The notes under the pieces are model-generated. The model was not told the DNA's origin and did not search any database. It was given only the letters and a program-made list of their open reading frames with translations. A DNA stretch of 64,000 nt from Ligula intestinalis (lineage: Eukaryota; Platyhelminthes; Cestoda; Diphyllobothriidea; Diphyllobothriidae): positions 51,018,977 to 51,082,976 of the forward strand of contig JAYGXS010000003.1 in assembly GCA_036362985.1 (NCBI GenBank), in the 5' to 3' direction. Below, piece by piece: positions 33,554 to 43,624 of the stretch (position 1 is its first letter; every line of letters begins with the position of its first letter). The position numbers and the translations under genes were made by a program.

Positions 33554-33667
33554 AGGGTTCCAACCAAATACGGCGGCCAACCAAGGTCGATGGTGGAAAT
33601 TAATTGCGATTAATTAAAACAAACCTTCTGCGCGCTCTCAACAAATCCTTAAAACGCGATAAATTTT
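33554..33667 (-). repeat. X1b: main part of ~125-bp duplicated target
   Basis: Resembles X2 (38384-38507) at roughly 85% by eye. Together with X1a it forms one copy of X, cut by Gypsy-a. It ends exactly where the Gypsy-b LTR begins. It probably belongs to the old upstream region of the CYYR1-like gene. Confidence 0.85.
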
Positions 33668-34054
33668 GGCAAACTGAGTATGAACTCTTTTTCCTTCGAG
33701 TATAGATTCTTTCTTTACTGGTTCAATTCCCTCTGTCGTAGTACCTTGGGATTGTTGCTGTTTTTCCTCGAGTGCCTGAAATATCATAGTGACGTTAATT
33801 GTCTGCAAACAATCGCACAGGCAACGCGTAGGAATCCATGTAGGACGAGTATCTTTTAGCTCAAAACCTTAAGCACACAGCCATAATGATCCTTTGGATG
33901 GGGAAAATAGCTGACGCTCTCAAGATACGTCCTCCACTTCACCAGTCTGGTCAGCTTCGCCTACTCGATCAACCGACCTATCCACCACCGTCACTTAAAT
34001 TGAAAAATTACAAAAACGTGCATTAAAACAAAAGGTTCAGGTTGGGCTCCTACA
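33667..34054 (-). repeat. Gypsy-b 3' LTR
   Basis: Direct repeat of 37993-38383. The first ~12 bases at the lower end differ between copies; TG start assumed at 33667. Confidence 0.85.
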
Positions 34055-34179
34055 CGCCCCCCTCCGCCAAGATGGGGCTCGGTCTGTAGAGCCACTGGAG
34101 TGTCAGTGGAATTCATCTCTAACTCAGAGGCAGGTCTGGGAACTAGGTGGCGGGGTTAGGATGCGGAGGGAGTCAGGGT

Positions 34180-35320
34180 CTACGGGGATGGAGGTCCCGT
34201 GGAGGTTGATGGCGTTATCAGGAGGGGTGGTGAATCAGTGTGAGGAGGGGGGCACGTGTAGGGTTCTAGTTTGTTGAAATGGACGGTAGAGGTAATGCCA
34301 GAGAGGCCGCGTGCGTCGCGGATGTGGTAGGTGGAAGGGGAAATTGTTTGGACCACCGCGAACGGACCTTTCCATGGGCAGAAGAGTTCGGAGAGTGTCC
34401 CCACCGGGGGTGTATTGCGCCGGTGGAGGACGAAGTCACCCGGGGAATATGGTGTACCGTGTACTTGTTGGTCGAAAAAGGCTTTCTGTCTTTCGTATGT
34501 CGTGCGGAAATGAGAACGGGCGAGGTTATGAGCCAGGCGGAGGGTCTCTAGCAGTTCAGCAGCGTATATGTCTGGAGACGAGCCGTCAGAGTATGACGTG
34601 GAAGTAGGGAATCGGAAAGTAGTCGAAGATGACGGCCAGTTAGTAGGAAGAAAGGGGAATAACCCGTGGAAGAATGCAGAGTGGCCCTTTAGGCTATCAT
34701 AGCATAGGGTAGTTTCAGCTCCCAATTGCGACGGTTATGTGATTTCGCTAGAGCCTTCAGCAGGTTAATGATGGTACGATTGGTTCTTTCGGTCTGTCCG
34801 TTTCCTTCCGGGTGTGTCGGGGTAGTGTGGGTCCTATGGATGCGGAGTATATCACAGACGTCGTGCACGTGTTTGCTCTAGAAGTTGGCGCCGCAGTCGG
34901 AGTAAAGAGACAGGGGGCGCCAAACCGGCAGACCCAAGCAGACAGGAATGCGTGAGCAACGGTAGCTGCATCTTGGCAAGGTAGGCGTACGGCCTCTGCC
35001 CATTTGATAAAACAGTCAACCATGACAAGAATGTACTGGTTGTGGCGGTCAGTGGGGGGTAAAGGTCTCATCACGTCAATGCCGATCCTCTCGAAAGGGA
35101 ATCCAATGGCCATGGGTTGGAGGGGTGCTCGAGGTCGAGGATTAGGACCTTTAAAGCTTGTGCACGTGCCACAAGTTTTAGACAAGGTGGCGACCTGTTC
35201 ACAGAGATATGGCCACCAGAATCGTTGGCGAGCCGCTGCCTCAGTTTTAGCCTGGCCTACGTGACCTAAGTCATGGTGTTAGTCCGTGAGAACAGGGTTG
35301 ACGAGGCTCTCAGGAAAGAC
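34180..35320 (-). pseudogene. Gypsy-b integrase
   Basis: Two frames remain. 35185-34757 has a zinc-region end (TCGTC), the core start (ERIGIDVMRPL, MVDCFIKWAEAVRLP) and a mutated second part. 34725-34180 has the C-terminal region (YSPGDFVLHRR, LFCPWKGPFAVV). Stops and frameshifts separate them. Confidence 0.8.
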
Positions 35321-35756
35321 TAGGCGGGGTGGGGCATGTGAATGCCTTCCTTAAAAAAGGAGTTAGTTTTCGATAAAGAGCTGGGGCCAATGGTTGCGAA
35401 GGATTCAGGCTGTCTCGGACGAGCCGCGAAGCTCATTGTCGGTGGGACGAGATTTACCGTGAAGCATACTGTCGTAGATGACAGCTGTGTCCGGGTCGGT
35501 GCTCTGTGCGATTGCCCAATGATACCGTGTGGGTTCACTGATGATGAGGGCGGAGTCGGAGTATCGCTGGAGTTGGGTGGACGTCTGGGGAGAGCGTTAG
35601 CGTTCGCGTGTTTGGTACCGGGCCGGAAGTGGCAGGAGTAGTTGAATTCTTGAAGGGCTTCTTGTCATCCGGCCAATTGGCCTTCCGCCTCTTTCGTGTG
35701 CTGTAGGCTCTGAAGAGCTTTATGGTCTGTGCGGATGATGAAATGGCGACCATTCA

Positions 35757-35977
35757 GAGTTTTTTTTAACTGCCATAATTTTTAGTTTTTAGTTCAAAAT
35801 TACCTGCAAAACATTGCTAATGTTGCCCCAAAAGGACAATTTCTGCTGACATTATTACGACTTTCTACGTCTACTTGCACATATTGTCAAATTATTTTTT
35901 GAATTTTTACTTTTTTCGAAATTAACTTTGTATAGATAGTGCCGTACTGGCGCTGAAAAATATCAATTCCAAATTCC
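35757..35977 (+). mobile_element. AT-rich ~220-bp short element, copy 1
   Basis: The same sequence occurs in reverse complement at 61698-61932. One end is AGAGTTTTTTT then AACTGCCATAA. The other end is a short tandem repeat of ATTCCAA, twice here and about three times in the other copy. No clear inverted terminal repeats or A/B boxes are seen. The variable tandem tail suggests a SINE-like or LINE-tail-derived element. It lies within the RNase H part of Gypsy-b. Confidence 0.75.
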
Positions 35978-36005
35978 AAATAGGGTTTACAATGCTTGCC
36001 GAAGG

Positions 36006-36695
36006 TTAATAAAGCCAACAGTTCGCGTTTTTAGACGGAGTATTTGCGTTCGGTCCTGGTGAGGGCCCTACTTCCAAAGCAAATGGGCCGTTCAACGCCG
36101 GTTTCGTCAGGTTGAGATAAGACGCCACCGATAACGGAACAACTCGCATCCACATCGAGGATAACTCAGGGACGTCAGGAAGAACATTGGGTAGCATCAA
36201 AACTGGGGCGGTCGTGAGACGTGCCTTGAGTTCGTCGAAGGCGGCCTGGCAGGCGTCGGACCACTGGAATGGGCGGTCTTTCTCTTTGAGGATATGGAGT
36301 AGACGGGCAATCTCCACGAAACCACGTATGAAACGCCTATAGTAGGATGCGAGGCCGATAAAGCTGCGCACGTCCATAGGTGAAGTCGGCGTAGGCCGTG
36401 TCAGAATGGCCTAAATTTTCGCGGGTGAAGCTTGTATGCCATCCAGGCTAACTTCTTGGCCTAGATAGGTGACTTTATCCCGTAGGAATGAACATTTAAG
36501 GGGATTAAGGCATAACCCAGCGTCATGGAGGGCGACGAGGACTGCGTGTAGGTTATCGTTATGTTGGGTGATGGACTTGCCGAACACGATCACATCATCC
36601 AGGTAGATGAGGCAGCATTGGGGATAGAGGTGAATGAGAATGGATTGCATTAGACGTTGAAAGGTGGCGGCTTCGTTGCAAAGGCCAAAGGGCAT
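36006..36695 (-). pseudogene. Gypsy-b RT C-terminal half and RNase H start
   Basis: The frame 36695-36411 has MPFGLCNEAATF and [13 protein letters not shown] (YLDD box). The frame 36377-36006 continues with VRSFIGLASYYRRFI and an RNase H-like QWSDACQAAFDELK segment. Stop at 36411 and frame change between them. Confidence 0.85.
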
Positions 36696-36805
36696 CGTCT
36701 CAAACTAAAAGAGGCCTTGGGAAATGAAAAAAAGGCAGTTTTGGCTCTATCCTTAGGCTCTACTTCAACTCGCCAAAAGCCTGACTTGAGATCCAAGGCT
36801 GGGAA

Positions 36806-37504
36806 TCAACGCGCCCCAGATAACGCATCGAGCATGACGTCGATGCGGGGCAGCAGAAAAGAGTCACTTACAGTGAGGGCGTTTAGGCGACGTAAGTCTA
36901 TACAAAGGCATAATTTGCCGTCCTTATTGGGCATCAGTGTAACAGGGGAGGCCCAGGGTGAATGTGAAGGGCGAATGACCAAGTTCTCCAGCATCATCTT
37001 AATCATATCTTGGACTTGTTGTTGAAATTGTGCGGGTATCCACATGAGTGGTTGCCACACCGATTTTGTTGGGCCTGTATCAATAGAGTGGCGAAGTAGG
37101 GAACAACGTCCAAGAGAGTGGTCATCCCAAGCGAAAACATCAGCAAATGGTGCTAGGAGATTCTGACGCTGCACGCAGTCGTGAGTATCGAGGTCAGGGT
37201 ATATGGATAGAAGGCCTTGTAGGTTAGTTGGGGGTACAGCTACTGCAGCGTCAATGGCTGCACAGAAATCATCTGCCAAGGGCGCAGAGGAGGGAAACGA
37301 AGGAGGTGTCGTCGCAAGACCAAATCGTAGAGTGCATGACGGAATATCAAGGGAACAATTAAACTTAGCGAGGAAATCAACGCCCAGTAAAATGTCCCAA
37401 TTCAGGAAAGGAATAACGAAAAAATTGTGTTTGGTCCCAGTAGGGAAGCCTAAGGACAAGGAGATAGATCCAATGATAGGTAAACGTTGGCCATCGGCCG
37501 ACAT
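36806..37504 (-). pseudogene. Gypsy-b protease end and RT N-terminus
   Basis: One open frame of 232 codons has the protease tail (DILLGVDFLAKF) followed by the RT start (SPWASPVTLMPNKDGKLCLCIDLRRLN). The frame breaks after LPRIDVMLDALSGAR, just before the palm. Confidence 0.82.
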
Positions 37505-37543
37505 AGGACTAGGTAGAGGCGAATAAGTATCAATAAGACGAGA

Positions 37544-38115
37544 TTAGGAAGAGGACAAAAGATCGGAACGAATTAAAGAAACTGTAGCGCCAGTATCAGC
37601 CACCGAGAGGGAGGGGTAGTTGGCGGAAGCCAACCGCTTTAAGTCGTCTGCAAAGGCCTCAGGGTTTTCCCCTGGGCGGCGGCGGCGATAGATAAGCTGG
37701 TGTATAGCATCCTCGATCTCTAAAGGTGACTCAAAGAGGTTGAGGAGCTGCTTGCGTAAGGTATCGACCTGTGTTTCGGGGAGAGGCCCTTCCTTAAGGC
37801 CTTTAATAGCTTGTCTTCGGCAAGATGCGAGAAAAGGCAATGGCCGCGTTGGGCCTAAGGCACACGGTTAAGATGATATTTACAAAGTTAAAGCCAGCTT
37901 GGAAAATCCCTACGGCCATCAAAATGGCGGAAGGATGATGGAAATGGATTAGGGAAGGTGGACGTTGGGTCCGTAAGAGTTGCTGCCACCATTGTAGCGG
38001 GCTGAGTAGGGGCTCTTTCTCCTTCGGGTATAGATTCTTTCTTTACTGGTTCACTTCCCTCTGTCTTAGCGCCTTGGGATTGTTGCTGTTCTTCCTCGAG
38101 TGCCTGAAATATCAT
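37544..38115 (-). pseudogene. Gypsy-b Gag and protease start
   Basis: The frame starting about 38115 gives a gag N-terminus (FRHFDGRRDFPSWL) that begins inside the LTR copy. 37840-37544 gives more gag and then the aspartic protease start (VADTGATVSLI). No zinc knuckle is visible. Whether gag truly begins inside the LTR or the LTR boundary is slightly misplaced is unresolved. Confidence 0.65.
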
Positions 38116-38383
38116 CGTGACGTAAACTGTCTGCAAAAAATCGCACACACAACGCGTATGAATCCGTGTTGGACGAGTATTTATCAGATCAAAACCATAA
38201 ACACACAACTATAATGATCCTTTGGACGGGGAAAATAGCTGACGATCTCAAGATACGTCCTCCACTTCACCAGTCTGGTCAGCTTCGCCTACTCGATCAA
38301 CCGACATATCCACCACCGTCACTTAAATTGAAAAATTACAAAAAAAGTGCATTAAAACAAAAAATTCAGGTTGGGCTCCTACA
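37993..38383 (-). repeat. Gypsy-b 5' LTR
   Basis: 391 bp, TGTAGCGGGC...CCTACA. Followed on the minus strand, after one base, by TGGTGGCAGC, a degraded primer site. Its upper end abuts repeat X2. Confidence 0.85.
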
Positions 38384-38507
38384 GTATGCACGATCGGGGT
38401 GCCAACCAAATAAGGTGGCCAATCAAGGTCGATGGGGGAATTAATCGAGATTAATTAAAACAAACATTCTCGCACTCTCAGAAATTTCATAAAACGCGAT
38501 AATTTTT
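38384..38507 (-). repeat. X2: second copy of the ~125-bp duplicated target
   Basis: Starts with GTATGCACGATC directly at the Gypsy-b LTR end and finishes in AAAACGCGATAATTTTT. Corresponds to X1a+X1b. It is the natural candidate for the original upstream region of the CYYR1-like gene. Confidence 0.85.
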
Positions 38508-38803
38508 AAAAATATGGCGGTAAAAATATTTATTTGAAGACAAACTTATTTCAATGTTGTGTAAAACCTTGCAACCAACAAGCGACCTACTCCTCCACCT
38601 TTTATTCATCACAGAAGTGGTCTTATCGGTTAGTAGGCTACCGAGATTCATCCAGTTGGTGTTCGTAATTTAATGAACTTGCGCAAATTTAATTGAGATA
38701 CATGATGCTGCCTGTTTTGTAATTGCGATAAACATAAGTGTTTAATTTGACTCAAATGGAGTGTTTACATGTGCTCGACAAAGTCTTATCTTAATTGTTT
38801 TTT

Positions 38804-39121
38804 GGAACAACATTTGGCGAGTATACACTTTCGATAAATTCCCGACAGGCCATACATTTACATGGGTCAACGTTTGCTATCAACAGCAGAAGCAACCGCG
38901 ATCTGGTTGAGGAAGACAGTTTTATGCGCTCAAAAGAACCTCCTGCATGCCCCAAACGTGGCGTGGCCCACGGTTACGTAACTGCCTACATCTTTCCTCA
39001 CTCTGACTAGCTCCTGCTTGTAAGGAAAGACGATCGATCGATAGTTTAAATTTAAACCTCCCATGTAAATGTATGGCCTGACGAGAATTTACCGAATGTG
39101 TACATTTGCCAAATGTTGTTC
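38804..39121. mobile_element. Foldback/MITE-like element with ~62-bp inverted repeats
   Basis: Arm 38804-38866 and arm 39060-39121 are reverse complements at about 85% by eye, both including GGCCATACATTTACATGGG. The interior is about 190 bp and has no coding function recognised. It lies upstream of X2 and so in the old promoter-distal region of the CYYR1-like gene. No target duplication is obvious. Confidence 0.7.
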
Positions 39122-39359
39122 TAAATTATCTAATGGGAGTTTTTGCAACTTTACTTTATTCAGTTAAGTTCACTTTATTATGCAGAATAGACCATAAACA
39201 TTTGATACCCTATTTGCAAAAAAGCACTGAGTACAGTGAATGGGAAAATCACTTGGGTTGTCAGAGTCCCAAGAGAGCTATATAATAGTACTATAAGAAC
39301 AACCGTGTCAATGGCGAATTGAAATCGCTCCTGGTTCTGACTTATTCTCGAACATATAT

Positions 39360-39620
39360 CATTCAGGGTCGCTTTTAAAACATTCCAGCGATGATGACAT
39401 TACAGTACCTGTGGGGAGGGCTTTCCAGGGCTTGACCAATGACAGTGAAAGAGAATTTGCGCACACAGGGTCTTGCCAAATATGTCTGCTAGATGTGTGA
39501 ACTCCCCAAACATCAGGCAATAATCCAATCCTTACACCATGCAAAACGCCTGTGGGAGACCCCCGCAAACTCGCTTATAAATCAGAAGGAACAGATTAAG
39601 GTTTTTAAACGCGGGTAAAA
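39360..39620 (-). pseudogene. CR1-like LINE RT tail fragment
   Basis: Minus-strand frames read NLNLFLLIYKRVCGG, GEFTHLADIFG and VKPWKALPTGTVMSSSLECFK, matching the C-terminal tail of CR1-like reverse transcriptases. The same tail style occurs at 62990-63333. Frameshifts separate the pieces. Confidence 0.6.
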
Positions 39621-40267
39621 ATGGGATTTGCTTTGACTGTAAATCATGTTGGTGGGTCTGCGTTGCTCTTCGAGGATTTTCTGATCTTCAGGTGGCTAAA
39701 GTCCACATGCTTGTGAAGGATGTTGCCTCTTGAATGGATTTACCTAGCTTTTAAGGAACAGATTAACTAGCCAAAATAAAGCAAAAATAGGACCCTAATA
39801 AATGACTCCTTTGATCGTATACGGGATAAGTGGAAGATAATTTATCACCGATATGATCAAGCTAAAAGACGAACTATTTAAGTGTTACGGGCCGGCCTAA
39901 TTGCACGCTGCTCAAACGACGTTCCATGCCGTGCGTCCGTTCCACTCACACTCAACGCACGTGACGCTGCCCTTAGCTATAGCCAAGCGCAAGACAACGG
40001 CATGACTCATTCATCCAAAAAATCGTGCCTACTTGAGACCATGATCTAATTGGTCCGACCTTGAACATACGCGTTCGCTTGCTTTTAATTTTGCTGTACT
40101 ACGTATCGCGAAGAGTTGTGCTTTCTGCATACTGCCTGTTGTGTTCTTCCTTCGGGTCTCACATGAGGCGTAGTTTGACGACGAATATTGCAGCCTTGGC
40201 CACCATTAGAACATCTTGCAACGCAGATCCGAACTCACTATGTCCATTTCTGCGGAAAAACTGCAGT
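39621..40267. other. No gene recognised
   Basis: Frames are short and unlike known proteins. Confidence 0.5.
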
Positions 40268-42060
40268 CTATCTTGAAATCTTTAATATGTGAAGCCACCG
40301 TGATTCGAGAGTACTAAGTTCGCAACATTGCTGGAAGGATAGGTTATGGTGATTTGAACAGAAAACTCTTTTAGTGAAGAAATGCTGGACCGATTTTATT
40401 TGCTTCCGTTCACTAGCGCGCAGAAGGCCAAATAGAGGCGAGCAGTATTCGAGACTACGTAGATATTTATTATAAGGGCTATTTCTAACCTTGATGGTAT
40501 TAACATTTCTGAGAATAAATCCGTTTGTTCGGCGTGCTTTTGCGACAATCAGAGCGCAGTGCTCTGACACATTGAGACTATTAAATTATCATATGTCCAG
40601 ATCCTTAACAGTTCCGAGCGCATTTATTTCATGAACGTCTATGCTTAGTTCAGCCTGATGATTGTCGCTGACAACCATAACGGAACAGTTATGCCAAGAA
40701 AGGGAGAATCGCTATAAGCAGAAACACTGGACAAAGGCCTGGAGATCCCATTTATGAGCTCGAGCATGATGTTGTGATCTGCTACTTTATATTGATAAAC
40801 GACCTTTAAATCGGTAGCGTACATAAAGGATCTAGCATAGTGAAAACAACCAGGGATATCATTTACAAAAGGGCAAAATAAGAGCGGGCCAAGTACGGCA
40901 TGAAATGCCCACGAGAGACAAAGATAGTTGTCCCCACTGGTATTTGGTGGGCGAAAGACACAGCCAGTGAGCAAGGAGTACTTATCCTTTAGAACAACTT
41001 GGAGCCAGCAGCTTTCTTATATCGTGGTAAATTGTGGAATGTCCAGCTGCAGAAATGCAAGTAGCTAACTAATATAGATGCAGCTTCCTCCGCCACGGCC
41101 ACTGTTACGATTATTCCGAATGCACGCGCAGCCTAGAGCAGAGAGTTTGGAGTCAGCTACACAGGATGATGCCCATGTCTCTGTTAGCATAAAAAAGTCT
41201 GGGCGGTTGATGAAAACTAGAGTTTGGAGCAGAGGCATCTTATGAAGCAGAGATCTGGCATTTGAAACGACCAATCTAATGGGCATATTTTTAGTTCCAG
41301 CGGCGAGACAGATAGACTGTCACAGTAACAGATAGATGCTTTTTTGACTCAAACTATTTTTCCCTGTCTTATTTTGAGATTTTTCTCGCCATTGGTTCTT
41401 CGTTTTTCCAGTTCTTTTATTAAGTGTCTCATCCTCATCCGCTCTTTCAACTTGTAATCCGGCTGAAAATTTTTTTTGAAATGCAGGCTTCGTAAGGATG
41501 GTTTGCGCTCTAGCAAAAGTTGCGCCTTTTCAGTTTCGAAAATTACTTTAAGAGGTGTGGCCGAGGATTTGCTTCTGGAGCTGTTGGAGCCTTCTTTATT
41601 CGAAATGCCTTAAGAATGCGAAATGACTCGCCTGTTTTAAGGAATGGCTTGGCGTACTTTTTTAGAAGATCCAAGTCATGATCAACTCGTTCTTTTGAAA
41701 TTGTTGACGCTGACTCTGGGACGCATTTTACAACTATATTCTGCTAACGACTTAATGGCGCGTCTGTTGTGAGCTCACGTGTTTCGACTGAGCGAGCACT
41801 TGTAATCGGTATGCTAGGTTCGATAGGTCCTGATGTACTGGCTATTGGGTTAGCTGAGTCCAAACCCGTGACCAGTTTGTCCTTCCTATACCTTTCCCTC
41901 CTTGGCTTAATGAACTCATCGACCATTTTATCATCACTTTCTGGTGCAGCGTCGAGCAGCGATGTGGCACTGGGTTGCGAATCCAGATCACTGCTAATGC
42001 TGCCTGAACCGAGTAACGATGGTGCAGACTGCAGACTTACTGAAATAAATAAATAAATTG
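40268..42060 (-). mobile_element. LINE-A copy 2 with intact ORF1 end and internal deletion
   Basis: Same family as LINE-A1 (49084-52560), but extending further 5'. From 42060 downward come an ORF1-like region, then the ORF2 start and endonuclease N-terminus (LVVSNARSLLHKMP, MLTETWASS, GGGSCIYIS). A direct join near 40895 connects the endonuclease (LCLSWAFHA) to the RT (VLGPLLFCPFVND), so roughly 1.5 kb is missing relative to A1. The RT tail follows to 40268. The catalytic YADD is changed to YATD. Confidence 0.85.
41380..42060 (-). pseudogene. LINE-A copy 2 ORF1-like gene
   Basis: The frame 42076-41744 is rich in Ser, Pro and charged residues. After a stop the next pieces read VVKCVPES, VDHDLDLLKKYAKPF and then PLKVIFETEKAQLLLERK. 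This layout resembles the RRM-like nucleic-acid-binding ORF1 proteins of CR1-type LINEs. The last part (RHLIKELEKRR) overlaps the start of ORF2 in another frame. Confidence 0.6.
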
Positions 42061-43384
42061 TATATTTAAGGCCCAAAGGGCCCTTTTATAAAAAACTTAG
42101 TGAAATCATGAAAATAAGAAAAAATATTTCAGATTAACAACGAAATTTTATAAAATAATTAGCTGGGCAGTAAAAATACTCCTACATGGGTGGATGCGTT
42201 CAGCGAACCACCAATTTCCCAATAAATGTAGGAGAAAAAACTGCCTTAATAGGTAGCATGGTGCAGTTATATGGTATCCTATTGTTGAGGGTTCAGGACG
42301 CTTAGTGTCATGGGAAAAAATAATATAGCAGTGAGTTAGGAAGAGGTTATCCGGGACAACAGTAGAGGGCAGTGGAAGCCAAGGCAACATTACCGAGATG
42401 CGACCCACCAGACTCCACCAATAAGTTGGCGGCCAAGCAATAACCACCAATAGTGACCTCGAAGATCACCCTATCCAGGGAAGAGCTTCAAATGCCAGGA
42501 AGACCCTTTTCGAAATCTACAAATTGCGTGTTTAGAAAGGAAACAGACAGAAACGGTCTACGCCTATAGACCTTATATATACTGATATATACCGCGATCA
42601 GAAATTAATTTCTCTGGAGATTAAAAACCTTAACTTTCTCAACCGGTATATCAACCAGAAAGCAGATATGGAAAGCGGGGACCCACTGATGAGCCGGACC
42701 CCTAGCAGCTGTGTAAAGCAGCGCAGAATACCAGCAAAACACGTGTCTGGGCCTTTTAGCAAGTACCTAGCCTGTTCGTATGGTAAATGACAACGTCAAG
42801 GGACGACGTTATTTCCTCCAAATTTAAATGCTTACTTAACTTGCCTTTGAAAAACGATAATGTAGCAAACGATCGAAACTTTCGCTGTTTCACTGCGTTC
42901 GGCAGACACGATGTCCGTTATGCAAGTTTAAGGTTTGCCAGTCGAGGCTCTATAAGCATATGTACTTTTATTTATATGTCAGGAAAGCTCAATACTTTGG
43001 GAAGTTATAACATTCAAATAAGGCCGACTGTTATGTTTTAAGTGATTAAAGCTGAAAAACCATCCGGCCTGAGCACTATATCTACAAATATTTGAAAAAT
43101 GTTGGCAAGTGAAATACGAAAACCTCTAACACACGCATTATATTTTTCGGCAAGTAGGATTAGTGAAGCCAAATATTTTTTAAACTAAAAAACGACTTCA
43201 TACTTTTCAGTAGGCATACTATTTTCGTCCGACGCAGCTCGACTAGGATGCAGGAGTTAAGTCGCGCGCAAATTTTATTCTTTTAGCTCGCTCGTTTCGC
43301 CTCTTTCCCCTAATCATTGTCTCGGTTGACTTGCCCAGGCTCCGCGGAGACCCGCGCCCCCTTTACATCAACCACCTACCATTA
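42061..43384. other. No gene recognised
   Basis: AT-rich DNA with short frames; nothing recognised. Confidence 0.5.
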
Positions 43385-43620
43385 AACACGCGCTCGCCTA
43401 GGGTCAGCTAACACCTCCCACATACACGCGCGCTCGCCGTTGGTCCAGTGGGTGATAATGTAAAAAGATGCACCTCAGTGACCTCGCCAAGGGTCATCGA
43501 ACGACCCCCAACGCCAAGAGTCAGCGAACACCCGCGAACTTACATGCGCTCGCCCTTGATCCTATAGGGGATAAGCGATAAATTTAAAAAATGCATCTGA
43601 GTGACCTCGCCTACCCCAGA
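43385..43620 (+). repeat. ~116-bp imperfect tandem repeat
   Basis: CGCTCGCC followed by a TTGGTCC-like word recurs at 43431 and 43547. After each come a purine-rich stretch, a GATGCACCTCAGTGACCTCGCC-like word and AGGGTCA-like words. About two diverged units. Confidence 0.5.
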
Positions 43621-43624
43621 GGAA

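Larger units (their letters stand above)
33667..38383 (-). mobile_element. Gypsy-b: older Ty3/Gypsy retrotransposon
   Basis: About 4.7 kb, with LTRs at 33667-34054 and 37993-38383 (roughly 90% alike by eye, both ending GCTCCTACA). The minus-strand order is LTR, gag, protease, RT, RNase H, integrase, LTR. Many stops and frameshifts. A ~220-bp AT-rich insert (35757-35977) breaks the RNase H region. The element is flanked on both sides by copies of the ~125-bp sequence X. Its first PBS bases TGGTGGCAGC equal those of Gypsy-a, so the two may be related. Confidence 0.9.

Noticed and set aside
33667..38507. X treated as part of a longer Gypsy-b LTR
   Set aside because: The order is X-LTR on one side and LTR-X on the other; true LTR parts would keep the same order at both ends.
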